DNA of 10,257 nucleotides from an uncultured Oceanospirillaceae bacterium (GTDB lineage: Bacteria > Pseudomonadota > Gammaproteobacteria > Pseudomonadales > Balneatricaceae). A program made the translations under genes and the position numbers. The notes beneath the pieces are model-generated. The model was given only the letters and a program-made list of their open reading frames with translations, made no database searches and had not been told where the DNA came from. The DNA lies in assembly GCA_946221045.1 (NCBI GenBank), contig CAMIIY010000043.1, positions 1 through 10,257 of the forward strand. Reading direction: 5' to 3'. This document shows positions 1 through 6,586 of the stretch, in pieces. How positions within the stretch are numbered: position 1 is the first letter of the stretch; the number at the start of each line of letters is the position of its first letter.

Positions 1-291
1 GACTTGGCGGCGTTTTACTCAACACTGGCACCGACGGCGAAGGTTTGGGCGCTGACGACGAAAGGTCAGGTTTGTCATTCACAAGCGCGGTTTTCTGAAG
101 GTGATGTTTTGTTGCTGGGCCCGGAAACGCGCGGATTGCCGGTTGAGGTGAGAGAGGCTTTACCCAATACGCAGTGGCTTCGGTTGCCAATGTGCCCGGA
201 CAGTCGCAGTCTTAACCTTTCCAACGCTTGCGCCGTGGTGGTGTATGAAGCCTGGCGACAGTTGGGTTATCCCGGGGCGTGTAAAAACTGA
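1..291 (+). CDS. trmL: tRNA (cytidine(34)-2'-O)-methyltransferase TrmL, C-terminal part (5' end outside window)
   Basis: SPOUT-class methyltransferase. The family transfers a methyl group from S-adenosylmethionine to the 2'-O of the wobble base of tRNA-Leu isoacceptors in the cytoplasm. Only the last 96 residues are visible; the frame is open to the first base of the window, so the true start lies upstream, and a TTG at base 4 should not be taken as the start. The visible part carries the SPOUT knot motifs: LGPETRGLP (near visible residues 38-46), which builds the cofactor pocket, and the IPM/LPM-type strand followed by [20 protein letters not shown] near the end. This matches the C-terminus of E. 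coli TrmL (about 157 residues in total) very closely, including the RQLGYPGA tail. It converges on secB, with a shared terminator just after its TGA. Identity is secure; only the missing half is unseen. Confidence 0.93.
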   Translation, partial: DLAAFYSTLAPTAKVWALTTKGQVCHSQARFSEGDVLLLGPETRGLPVEVREALPNTQWLRLPMCPDSRSLNLSNACAVVVYEAWRQLGYPGACKN

Positions 292-295
292 AATA

Positions 296-321
296 AAAAA
301 CGGAGCCTAGGCTCCGTTTTT
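296..321. terminator. Bidirectional rho-independent terminator between trmL and secB
   Basis: A perfect inverted repeat: five A, then CGGAGCC, a central TA, then GGCTCCG and five T. The GC-rich stem is seven base pairs with a run of T on the exit side. Because the flanks are A-run and T-run, it reads as a terminator on both strands. It lies four bases after the trmL stop and nine bases beyond the secB stop, so it can end both convergent transcripts. The drawn loop is only TA; in RNA the innermost pair probably opens to give a CUAG loop. Confidence 0.9.
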
Positions 322-330
322 AGGTAAGGC

Positions 331-834
331 TCAGTGTTTTGCTTCGGCTTCAGCTCCGGCTTCTTCGGCCTGCTGATTTGCCTGGCGCTGTGCCATCTGT
401 TGCGCGTACATGGCATCAAAGTTAACAGGCTGTAGCATCAGTGCCGGGAAGCTGGCTTTGGTTACCATGCTGTCAACCGTTTCACGCGCATACGGGAACA
501 GCAGGTTAGGGCAGAATGCACCCAGCGTATGATGCAGTTCAGCTTCGCCCAGTCCGCTGATGGTGAAAATGCCGGCCTGCTGCAGTTCGACCAGATAAGC
601 GGTTTCTTCTTCCAGCTTTACGGTGATGGTCAGAGTCAGTACCACCTCATAAACGTCATCACCAAGGCGGCGTGAAGCATTGTTCAGCTCCAGGCTGACT
701 TCCGGTTTCCAGCCTTTAGTAAAGATGCCAGGCATATTGGGTGCTTCGAAGGAGGCATCTTTAATGTACAGACGCTGGACAGCAAATTGAGGGCCGGTAG
801 CCTGCTGGCCTGCGGTTTGATTTTCTTCAGACAT
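331..834 (-). CDS. secB: Protein-export chaperone SecB
   Basis: Cytosolic tetrameric chaperone that keeps preproteins unfolded and delivers them to SecA at the Sec translocon. The 167 residues compare with about 155 in E. coli. The folded core runs from about residue 15 ([17 protein letters not shown]) to about 145. The most diagnostic stretch is [16 protein letters not shown] (108-123), followed by [15 protein letters not shown] (129-143). The extra length is a flexible Ala/Glu/Gln-rich tail after residue 145, a normal place for variation. Start at the ATG ending at 834: an AAGGA ribosome binding site lies six bases upstream and overlaps the grxC stop. It is the last gene of the yibN-grxC-secB operon, nine bases after grxC, as in E. 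coli. Its transcript ends at the hairpin shared with trmL. Confidence 0.97.
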   Translation of the reverse strand: MSEENQTAGQQATGPQFAVQRLYIKDASFEAPNMPGIFTKGWKPEVSLELNNASRRLGDDVYEVVLTLTITVKLEEETAYLVELQQAGIFTISGLGEAELHHTLGAFCPNLLFPYARETVDSMVTKASFPALMLQPVNFDAMYAQQMAQRQANQQAEEAGAEAEAKH

Positions 835-840
835 ATCTAA

Positions 841-845
841 TCCTT
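841..845 (-). promoter_or_regulatory. secB ribosome binding site fused to the grxC stop codon
   Basis: On the minus strand the junction reads TAAGGATTAGATATG: the grxC TAA provides the first two bases of AAGGA, and the secB ATG follows six bases later. This decides the secB start and suggests that ribosomes finishing grxC help start secB. The argB-slmA junction has the same design. Confidence 0.8.
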
Positions 846-1119
846 ATTGTTCTGTGGTCGGGGTCAGGCCAAGCATAGGGTCCAGGGCTTGGGTGCGTTC
901 AAGATGAAACAGATCATCACAACCGCCGACGTGGGTCTCGCCGATAAAAATTTGAGGTACGGTCCGGCGCTGGCTGCGCTCAATCATCTCTTGCCGTTTG
1001 GCAGGATCGCCATCCACCTTGATTTCAGTGAACTTGATCTGCTTGTGTTCCAGCAGCATTTTGGCGCGGATACAAAACGGACACCAGGCGGTCGTGTAGA
1101 TAACAACATCAGGCTGCAT
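844..1119 (-). CDS. grxC: Glutaredoxin 3 (GrxC family)
   Basis: Small cytoplasmic dithiol glutaredoxin that uses glutathione to reduce protein disulfides and mixed disulfides. The 91 residues fit the family (E. coli GrxC is 83). Visible motifs in order: strand VVIYTTAWCPFC with the redox pair Cys13-Pro-Phe-Cys16, the cis-proline loop TVP (53-55) before the QIFIG strand, and the glutathione-binding GGCDDL (65-70). I use the ATG at 1119 rather than the upstream in-frame ATG at 1152. The shorter start gives the normal N-terminus directly before the first strand, shares its A with the stop of the rhodanese gene (TAATG), and has a GGTGG/GGTGA ribosome binding site upstream. The one-base overlap implies translational coupling to the rhodanese gene. 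Whether the partner is ribonucleotide reductase, another reductase or the neighbouring rhodanese cannot be seen. Confidence 0.95.
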   Translation of the reverse strand: MQPDVVIYTTAWCPFCIRAKMLLEHKQIKFTEIKVDGDPAKRQEMIERSQRRTVPQIFIGETHVGGCDDLFHLERTQALDPMLGLTPTTEQ

Positions 1120-1529
1120 TATTTCACCACCGGCAAACTCTGGCCTTTCCATTCTGTCATGCCACCAGACAGGCGCACGGCATTATATCCTGCATCTTTG
1201 AGTTTCTTGGTTGCAGCTGAGGCGGACTGTCCCAGATTACACACAACAACAATGGGGTGTTGTTTGTGTTTTTCAAGTTCACCTATCCGGCGATCCAGAT
1301 CAGCCAGCGGAATGTTGATGGCGGAGGTGATATGTCCTGCAGCCCATTCTTTTTTGGCGCGGATATCCAGAACCACTGCATCTTCCTTGTTGATCATCTG
1401 GGTGGCGATAGATGGGGTGACTGATTTGCCTGATTTGCGGCTTTCAGTCATCAGCAGCATGATCAGGGTGAACACCCAGGCTGCGACCAATAGATAATGA
1501 TTACTAATAAATTCAAGCAGTTGATCCAT
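1119..1529 (-). CDS. yibN: Membrane-anchored rhodanese-like protein (YibN type)
   Basis: Single-domain rhodanese with an N-terminal membrane anchor; the family carries sulfane sulfur on a cysteine. Residues about 12-29 form one transmembrane helix, and the Lys/Arg-rich segment after it suggests that the domain lies in the cytoplasm. The rhodanese domain follows (about 36-135): NKEDAVVLDIR, the GHITSAINIPL turn, and the active-site loop CNLGQSA with Cys97. That loop resembles the GlpE type (CxxGxS) and is intact, whereas E. coli YibN as I recall it lacks the cysteine. I start at the ATG at 1529 (136 residues). A GGAAA site lies in front, and the N-terminus MDQLLEFISNH aligns with E. coli YibN. 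An in-frame ATG at 1544 would add five residues without a good ribosome binding site. First gene of the yibN-grxC-secB operon. The physiological substrate is unknown. Confidence 0.88.
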   Translation of the reverse strand: MDQLLEFISNHYLLVAAWVFTLIMLLMTESRKSGKSVTPSIATQMINKEDAVVLDIRAKKEWAAGHITSAINIPLADLDRRIGELEKHKQHPIVVVCNLGQSASAATKKLKDAGYNAVRLSGGMTEWKGQSLPVVK

Positions 1530-1572
1530 GGTATTTCCAAACATCGCCCGTGACGGTTAGTGTGAGGCGGTA

Positions 1573-1601
1573 AGTATACAATGCGATCCCCAGTGGCATA
1601 A
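1573..1601 (-). promoter_or_regulatory. Candidate promoter for the yibN-grxC-secB operon
   Basis: On the minus strand TATACT (1578-1573) matches five of six bases of the sigma-70 -10 box. At a 17-base spacing the -35 position reads TTATGC (1601-1596), a poor match. Transcription would start near 1566, giving a leader of about 37 bases to the ATG at 1529. Position and orientation fit; this is a by-eye call only. Confidence 0.35.
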
Positions 1602-1643
1602 GGGGTAAACTGCAATTGTGGTTTTGGTTCATGCCCGGACGGG

Positions 1644-1673
1644 TTAGCGTTGACGCCGGAATCACAGTAAAAT
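1644..1673 (+). promoter_or_regulatory. Candidate promoter for the gpmI-envC-ctpA-yibQ operon
   Basis: TAAAAT (1668-1673) is a good -10 box, with a weak TTAGCG (1644-1649) 18 bases upstream. A better-looking TTGACG (1650-1655) is only 12 bases away, too close for a normal sigma-70 pair. Initiation would fall near 1680, about 33 bases before the gpmI ATG. This is the only gap upstream of gpmI, so a promoter must lie here or overlap yibN; the exact boxes are uncertain. Confidence 0.35.
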
Positions 1674-1712
1674 TGCTCCTTTCCCCAGCTTAAAACGAGT
1701 CTTTAACCTGTT

Positions 1713-3269
1713 ATGACTGCACAACGTGCCCCTAAAGCCCTGATCATCCTTGACGGATATGGTGTTGAACAGACTGAATCCTCTGCTGTGGCAGCCGCCA
1801 GAACACCGGTCTGGGATAACCTGCTGAACAGCTATCCTAACGCCCGTATTAAAACCTCCGGGCTTGCAGTAGGTTTGCCCGAAGGACAAATGGGTAATTC
1901 AGAAGTGGGGCACATGAATATCGGTGCCGGCCGTATTGTTTATCAGAACTTTACCCGTATTTCGAAGGCCATCAGTGACGGTGACTTCTTCACTAATCCG
2001 ACGCTGGTTAAGGCGATGGATCAGGCTGTTACTGCCGGAAAGGCTGTGCACATTCTGGGTCTGCTCTCTCCGGGCGGGGTACATAGCCATGAAGAGCATA
2101 TTTTCAGCCTGATGAAGATGGCAGCGCAACGCGGTGCAACTCAGGTGTACCTGCATGCGATTCTGGATGGGCGTGATATGCCGCCGCGTTCAGCTGAACC
2201 TTCTTTGCAGGCTGCTCAGGCAGTGTGTGAGGAGCTGGGTGTGGCAAAACTGGCAACGGTGTGTGGCCGGTATTTTGCCATGGATCGTGATAAGCGCTGG
2301 GATCGCATTGAGAAAGCTTTTAATGCAATGGCACTGGGTGAGGCGGCTTGCCAGGCAAACAGTGGCCTGGAGGCCCTGTCAGCAGCCTATGAACGTAACG
2401 AAAATGATGAGTTTGTCGCACCGACAGTGCTGTTGGCGGATGATGGCCAGCCTGTGGCGACGGTCAATGACGGCGATGCGGTCATTTGCGCTAACTTTCG
2501 TCCTGACCGGGCGCGTGAAATCACCTATGCCTTCACTGAAGCTGATGACTTTACAGGATTTGAGCGTCGTAAATGTCCGCAGCTGGGTGGTTATGTGATG
2601 CTGACCCAGTATGCCGCAGATATCAAAGCGGCCTGTGCGTATCCGCCGCAGGCGATTCACAATGATCTGGGTGAATACCTCTCTGGCCTGGGTAAAACCC
2701 AGCTGCGTATTTCGGAAACAGAAAAGTATGCCCATGTGACATTCTTCTTTAATGGCGGGCAGGAAGAGGTTTATCCCGGTGAGGAACGGATTCTGGTGCC
2801 ATCGCCGGATGTGGCAACTTATGACCTCAAGCCTGAGATGAGTGCGCCTGAAGTGACCGCCAAACTGGTGGAAGCGATTCACAGTGGTAAATTTGATCTG
2901 ATTGTCTGTAATTTTGCCAATGGCGATATGGTGGGACATACCGGCAAGTTTGATGCAGCGGTGACAGCCTGTGAAGTGATTGATGAATGTCTGGCCCAGG
3001 TGCTGGCGGCAATGGCTGACGTGGGCGGTGAAACACTGATCACGGCTGACCATGGTAATGTTGAGCTGATGGTGAATCCAAAAACGGGGCAGCCACACAC
3101 CGCTCATACGAACTGGCCGGTAGCTCTGATCTATGCAGGGCCGCGTCAGGACAGTATTCAGCTGGCTGATGGTGCCTTGTGTGATCTGGCGCCTACTTTA
3201 CTGACTTTGATGGATCTGCCACCACCGGATGAAATGACGGGTCAGTCTCTGGTGCAGTTTAAACACTGA
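1713..3269 (+). CDS. gpmI: 2,3-bisphosphoglycerate-independent phosphoglycerate mutase
   Basis: Cytoplasmic glycolytic and gluconeogenic enzyme that interconverts 3- and 2-phosphoglycerate through a phosphoserine intermediate with two Mn ions. The 518 residues match the E. coli enzyme (about 514). All alkaline-phosphatase-superfamily metal and catalytic motifs are present: ILDGYG with Asp14, QMGNSEVGH with nucleophile Ser63, VHSHEEH (His124), LDGRD (151-155), NFRPDRARE (261-269), [16 protein letters not shown] (334-349), NGDMVGHT with Asp405 and His409, TADHGN with Asp446 and His447, and TAHTN with His465. The substrate-lid domain lies between about residues 78 and 310. The ATG at 1713 is the only reasonable start, because an in-frame TAA lies at 1704-1706. 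No clear Shine-Dalgarno sequence precedes it. First gene of the rightward operon, with envC 20 bases downstream, as in E. coli. Confidence 0.98.
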   Translation: MTAQRAPKALIILDGYGVEQTESSAVAAARTPVWDNLLNSYPNARIKTSGLAVGLPEGQMGNSEVGHMNIGAGRIVYQNFTRISKAISDGDFFTNPTLVKAMDQAVTAGKAVHILGLLSPGGVHSHEEHIFSLMKMAAQRGATQVYLHAILDGRDMPPRSAEPSLQAAQAVCEELGVAKLATVCGRYFAMDRDKRWDRIEKAFNAMALGEAACQANSGLEALSAAYERNENDEFVAPTVLLADDGQPVATVNDGDAVICANFRPDRAREITYAFTEADDFTGFERRKCPQLGGYVMLTQYAADIKAACAYPPQAIHNDLGEYLSGLGKTQLRISETEKYAHVTFFFNGGQEEVYPGEERILVPSPDVATYDLKPEMSAPEVTAKLVEAIHSGKFDLIVCNFANGDMVGHTGKFDAAVTACEVIDECLAQVLAAMADVGGETLITADHGNVELMVNPKTGQPHTAHTNWPVALIYAGPRQDSIQLADGALCDLAPTLLTLMDLPPPDEMTGQSLVQFKH

Positions 3270-3289
3270 CTGTCGGAGCTGTTCACAGA

Positions 3290-4435
3290 ATGCGGGTGAA
3301 CATTTGTATTGTCATGCTGGGGTGCTGGCTTTTGCTGGCCCCTCATTCCTCCTTTGCTGCTCCGGACCGGGCGGCCACTCAGAAGCAGATTAAACAGCTT
3401 CAGTCCCGAATCGAGACCCTTACTGAAAAACTGCGCTCACAGGAAGGTGATTCCAGAGCCGTTACCGCTGCGCTGAAAAAAACTGAGCGGGAAGCGGGGC
3501 GGGTTGCCGGTGAGATCCGTCAGTTGGATAAACAACTGGCAAGTTTAGGCAGTGAGGCCACCGATCTGGAGGGGCAGAAAGCGCGTATTCAGAATGACCT
3601 GAAGCAGCGAGCAAAGCGTCTTGAGCAACAGCTTGTGGTGCGTTATTCAGCGGGAAAGCAGCCCCGACTGGAGCTTTTACTCAATCAGCAGGACCCTGAA
3701 GCACTGGACCGTATGTTGCGTTACCACGATGCAATCAGCCTTACCCTGGCAACCGAAATAACTCAGTTCCGGGAGCAGCTTGCGGCCTTGCAAACCACTG
3801 ACAGTCGACTGGCTGGTACCCGGCAGGCAATGCTCGATAAACAGGCCAGCCTGCAACAGGAGCTGGATCGTCTGCAGCAGCTGCGACAACAGCGTCAGCA
3901 AGATCTGGCCGCATTAAAAAAACATATGCAGCAGGGTGGTGGTGAACTCAAGCAACTGAAACTGGATCAAACCCGATTGCAGGCTGTTCTGAAAGAGATT
4001 GAAGCGAGTTTCGATGTGGCTTCACTGGCTGCTGATGATACGCCCTTCAAGTCACGCAAGGGGCGGCTTGCCTGGCCGGTCAAAGGCCAGCTGCGGCGGG
4101 ATTTTGGTAGTATGCAAAACAATATCAGTTATGATGGAATCTGGATTCAGGGTGATGCTGGCCAGCTCGTGAAAGCGGTGCATCATGGTCGTGTCGTTTT
4201 TGCTGACTGGTTGCGAGGTTATGGATTGGTGACGATCCTCGATCATGGCAATGGCTATATGACTCTCTATGGTTACAATCAGAGCCTGCTCCGTGAAGCA
4301 GGTGACTGGGTATCGGCAGGCGATTCGATTGCAACGGTCGGTGACAGTGGCGGACGTCAGGAGATGGGGTTGTATTTCGCGGTGAGGTTCAAAGGTCAAC
4401 CTCAGAACCCATCGGGCTGGCTAAGCCGGCGCTGA
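3290..4435 (+). CDS. envC: EnvC-like murein hydrolase activator (degenerate LytM domain)
   Basis: Periplasmic division protein; the E. coli homologue is recruited by FtsEX to the septum and activates amidases AmiA and AmiB to split daughter-cell peptidoglycan. The 381 residues are somewhat shorter than E. coli EnvC (about 419). In order: a signal peptide with a likely cut after Ala23 (HSSFA|AP), a long Gln/Lys/Arg-rich coiled coil (about 27-112 and 160-240), and a C-terminal LytM/M23 domain (about 258-378). The LytM metal ligands are missing: the first motif reads SYDGIWI instead of a His/Asp motif, HGNGYMTLYGYNQ has Tyr in place of the usual His, and the last motif reads MGLYFAV instead of HLHFE. 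This is EnvC-type degeneracy, so an activator rather than a hydrolase is expected. A CGGAG site lies ten bases before the ATG. ctpA follows after 32 bases. Confidence 0.92.
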   Translation: MRVNICIVMLGCWLLLAPHSSFAAPDRAATQKQIKQLQSRIETLTEKLRSQEGDSRAVTAALKKTEREAGRVAGEIRQLDKQLASLGSEATDLEGQKARIQNDLKQRAKRLEQQLVVRYSAGKQPRLELLLNQQDPEALDRMLRYHDAISLTLATEITQFREQLAALQTTDSRLAGTRQAMLDKQASLQQELDRLQQLRQQRQQDLAALKKHMQQGGGELKQLKLDQTRLQAVLKEIEASFDVASLAADDTPFKSRKGRLAWPVKGQLRRDFGSMQNNISYDGIWIQGDAGQLVKAVHHGRVVFADWLRGYGLVTILDHGNGYMTLYGYNQSLLREAGDWVSAGDSIATVGDSGGRQEMGLYFAVRFKGQPQNPSGWLSRR

Positions 4436-4467
4436 TTGGGCTAACTGAAAACAATAAGGAACAGGCG

Positions 4468-5769
4468 ATGAGTATGACGGTTAAGTGGTCCGCAGTAGCA
4501 GGTGTGATGGGATTATGTCTGGCGCTGGGGGTGACTGTATCTGTTCCGGTTCAGGCGGCTGAGCAGGATGCGGTGTCTGAGCAGCAAAGCCAGCTCCCGC
4601 TGGAAGAGCTTCGTTTGTTTACTGAGGTATTTCAGCGCATAAAATCGGCCTATGTCGAGCCGGTGAGTGATGCCAAACTGCTGGAAGATGCACTGCGCGG
4701 TATGCTGGCGGGACTGGACCCCCATTCAACCTATCTGGTTGAAGAAGAGTTTGCCAATCTGCAGGAGCATACCAGTGGTGAGTTCGGTGGTCTGGGCATT
4801 GAGGTGGGCATGGAAGATGGTTTTGTGCGCGTCATTGCTCCCATTGATGACACCCCGGCACAGCGCGCAGGGGTGAAAGCGGGTGATCTGATTACCAAGC
4901 TGGGTGACCGCGCCGTTCAAGGGATGGATCTGAATGAAGCGATTGGTCTGATGCGGGGCAAGCCCGGGACCACGCTGCTGCTCACGATTATCCGTGAAGG
5001 GGAAGAAAAACCTCTTGAGATTGAAGTAGAACGCGCCGTCATTCAGGTCGCCAGTGTTAAAAGCCGTCTGCTGGATAATGAATATGGTTATCTGCGCATT
5101 ACGCAATTTCAGGTAGATACCGGTAAAGAGCTCAATCGTCAGCTGGAAAAATTAACGGCTGAGGCCAGCCTGAAAGGGCTGATTCTTGATCTGCGAAATA
5201 ACCCCGGTGGCGTACTGCAGGCGGCGGTTGAGGTGAGTGATGCGTTCCTGACGGAGGGCCTGATCGTGTATACCGAAGGCCGTCTGGACGAGGCTAAACA
5301 TGAATTTCGTGCCACGTCTAAAACCACCATCGGTGATATCCCGGTTGTAGTGCTGATAAATGGTGGTTCCGCCTCGGCCTCTGAAATTGTGGCAGGTGCG
5401 CTGCAGGATCAGAAACGGGCCGTGATCATGGGGCAGGATAGTTTTGGCAAAGGCTCTGTACAGACCATTCTTCCGTTGAGTAAAGACCGGGCTCTGAAGC
5501 TTACCACCGCACGGTATTTCACCCCCAGTGGTCGTTCAATTCAGGCGCAGGGTATTCTGCCGGATATTCGGGTGGAAGATGCAGAGCTGAAACTCAGAGA
5601 GGCGCAGCCTGAATTTATCAAGGAACGTGAACTCAGCGGACATCTGGAAAACGGCTCTTCCAAGCCTCAGAAACAGGCCAATAAAGACAGTAAAGCGCTG
5701 GCCAGCAAAGACTATCTGCTTTACGAAGCGCTCGGATTACTGAAGGCGCTGGTTATTATCCAGCGCTAA
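4468..5769 (+). CDS. ctpA: Carboxyl-terminal processing protease CtpA (family S41, with PDZ domain)
   Basis: Periplasmic serine protease with a Ser/Lys dyad; the family cleaves selected envelope proteins from the C-terminal side. Its 433 residues begin with a signal peptide (hydrophobic about 8-25, likely cut after VQA30). An N-terminal cap follows (about 44-100, containing AGLDPHSTYL). The PDZ domain spans about 104-190 (FGGLGIEVG to VERAVI, with the RAGVKAGD loop). The S41 core is about 195-372. Active-site residues from family alignment: Ser303 in GGSASASEI, Glu306, Lys328 in SFGKGSVQT and Gln332. The tail (about 380-433) is charged and ends in a hydrophobic LLKALVII segment. AAGGA lies seven bases before the ATG. 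Pseudomonas CtpA, a relative, degrades peptidoglycan cross-link endopeptidases; substrates here are unknown. The placement between envC and yibQ fits an envelope role. Confidence 0.95.
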   Translation: MSMTVKWSAVAGVMGLCLALGVTVSVPVQAAEQDAVSEQQSQLPLEELRLFTEVFQRIKSAYVEPVSDAKLLEDALRGMLAGLDPHSTYLVEEEFANLQEHTSGEFGGLGIEVGMEDGFVRVIAPIDDTPAQRAGVKAGDLITKLGDRAVQGMDLNEAIGLMRGKPGTTLLLTIIREGEEKPLEIEVERAVIQVASVKSRLLDNEYGYLRITQFQVDTGKELNRQLEKLTAEASLKGLILDLRNNPGGVLQAAVEVSDAFLTEGLIVYTEGRLDEAKHEFRATSKTTIGDIPVVVLINGGSASASEIVAGALQDQKRAVIMGQDSFGKGSVQTILPLSKDRALKLTTARYFTPSGRSIQAQGILPDIRVEDAELKLREAQPEFIKERELSGHLENGSSKPQKQANKDSKALASKDYLLYEALGLLKALVIIQR

Positions 5770-5785
5770 AACCGGGTAATCGGCT

Positions 5786-6586
5786 GTGAAACGGATACGC
5801 CTGCTGCTGATGCCGCTGCTGCTGGTGTTTCATATCAGTTTTGCTAATGCTGGTTCAGCCAAACTGGTCATTGTGATCGACGACCTTGGGGATAACCTGA
5901 CACTGGGGCAGCGTGCGGTTGAGCTGCCTGGGCCGGTCACGCTGGCATTTCTGCCACATCGTCCTTTTACGCCGCAACTGGCTGAACACGCCCATCAGTT
6001 AAATCGGGAAATCTTGCTGCACCAGCCGATGGAGAACGGCCGCGATCGCTGGCTGGGTCAGGGTGGTCTGCTGGTTGAAATGTCGTCTGAAACCAAGCGT
6101 AAAGTGCTGCTGAGTGCCCTGGCTTCGGTGCCCCATGTGGTGGGCATCAACAACCATACCGGTAGTGTAATGACGGCGGATATGATCAGCATGGCGGATG
6201 TCATGTCCGTGCTGATAGAGAAACAATTATTTTTTATCGACAGCTTTACTAATCCTGAATCCGTGGGCTGGCAGGTTGCTCATTATGCCGGAGTGCCTTA
6301 TCTGATTCGGGATGTTTTTCTCGATAATGAAGTCAATCCGACAGAACTTCAGCAGCAGTTCCGGCTGGCGCTGAAAACAGCCCGCAGTCAGGGGTTTGCA
6401 GTTCTGATTGGCCATCCTTATCCGGAGACCCTCGACTTTCTTGCCAGGCAGATTCCTGATTTGCCAGACGCCGGGATTGAGCTGGTACCGGCTTCCCGTC
6501 TGTTAGTCCGTTCCCACAGAATACCGCAGCGGCTGTACAGTCTATTCTGCCAGCCCGCTGGTCGTGTTGATTGCGGACAGGATTAG
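5786..6586 (+). CDS. yibQ: Divergent polysaccharide deacetylase-like periplasmic protein (YibQ/DUF610 type)
   Basis: Member of the divergent polysaccharide deacetylase family, a TIM-barrel-like NodB relative; the substrate is not established. The 266 residues start with a signal peptide (KRIR followed by a Leu-rich core, likely cut after FANA22). Family signatures are intact: IVIDDLGDN with Asp32/Asp33, ILLHQPMENG (76-85), VGINNHTGS with His124 (119-127), FFIDSFT with Asp152, and IGHPYPET with His210. These are candidate metal ligands by analogy with E. coli YibQ. I use the GTG at 5786, since it supplies the basic residues of the signal peptide; the next in-frame ATG, at codon 9, would remove them. 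The ribosome binding site is weak. It sits 16 bases after ctpA as the last gene of the operon. Its final 45 bases overlap the 3' end of the opposing permease gene. Shorter than E. coli YibQ, which has a longer C-terminal tail. Confidence 0.9.
   Translation: MKRIRLLLMPLLLVFHISFANAGSAKLVIVIDDLGDNLTLGQRAVELPGPVTLAFLPHRPFTPQLAEHAHQLNREILLHQPMENGRDRWLGQGGLLVEMSSETKRKVLLSALASVPHVVGINNHTGSVMTADMISMADVMSVLIEKQLFFIDSFTNPESVGWQVAHYAGVPYLIRDVFLDNEVNPTELQQQFRLALKTARSQGFAVLIGHPYPETLDFLARQIPDLPDAGIELVPASRLLVRSHRIPQRLYSLFCQPAGRVDCGQD

Noticed and set aside
1120..1152. Longer grxC start at the ATG at 1152
   Set aside because: It would add 11 residues before the first strand and overlap the rhodanese gene by more than 30 bases; the ATG at 1119 gives a TAATG junction and normal length.
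847..1497. 216-codon open frame on the plus strand across grxC and the rhodanese gene
   Set aside because: It lies antisense to two well-supported genes with clear motifs, has no recognisable domain, and has the composition of a shadow frame.
1530..1544. Longer start for the rhodanese at the ATG at 1544
   Set aside because: The ATG at 1529 has a GGAAA site and matches the E. coli YibN N-terminus; the upstream one has neither.
1650..1673. TTGACG paired with TAAAAT as a strong gpmI promoter
   Set aside because: The spacer is only 12 bases, too short for a standard sigma-70 promoter; a weaker -35 at normal spacing is listed instead.
2379..3107. 242-codon open frame on the minus strand inside gpmI
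   Set aside because: It is antisense to metal-binding and catalytic regions of a full-length mutase, is rich in His/Ile/Arg as expected from the complement, and has no recognisable domain.
5801..5829. CTG-rich repeat near the start of yibQ
   Set aside because: It encodes the leucine-rich core of the signal peptide; ordinary codon repetition, not a repeat element.
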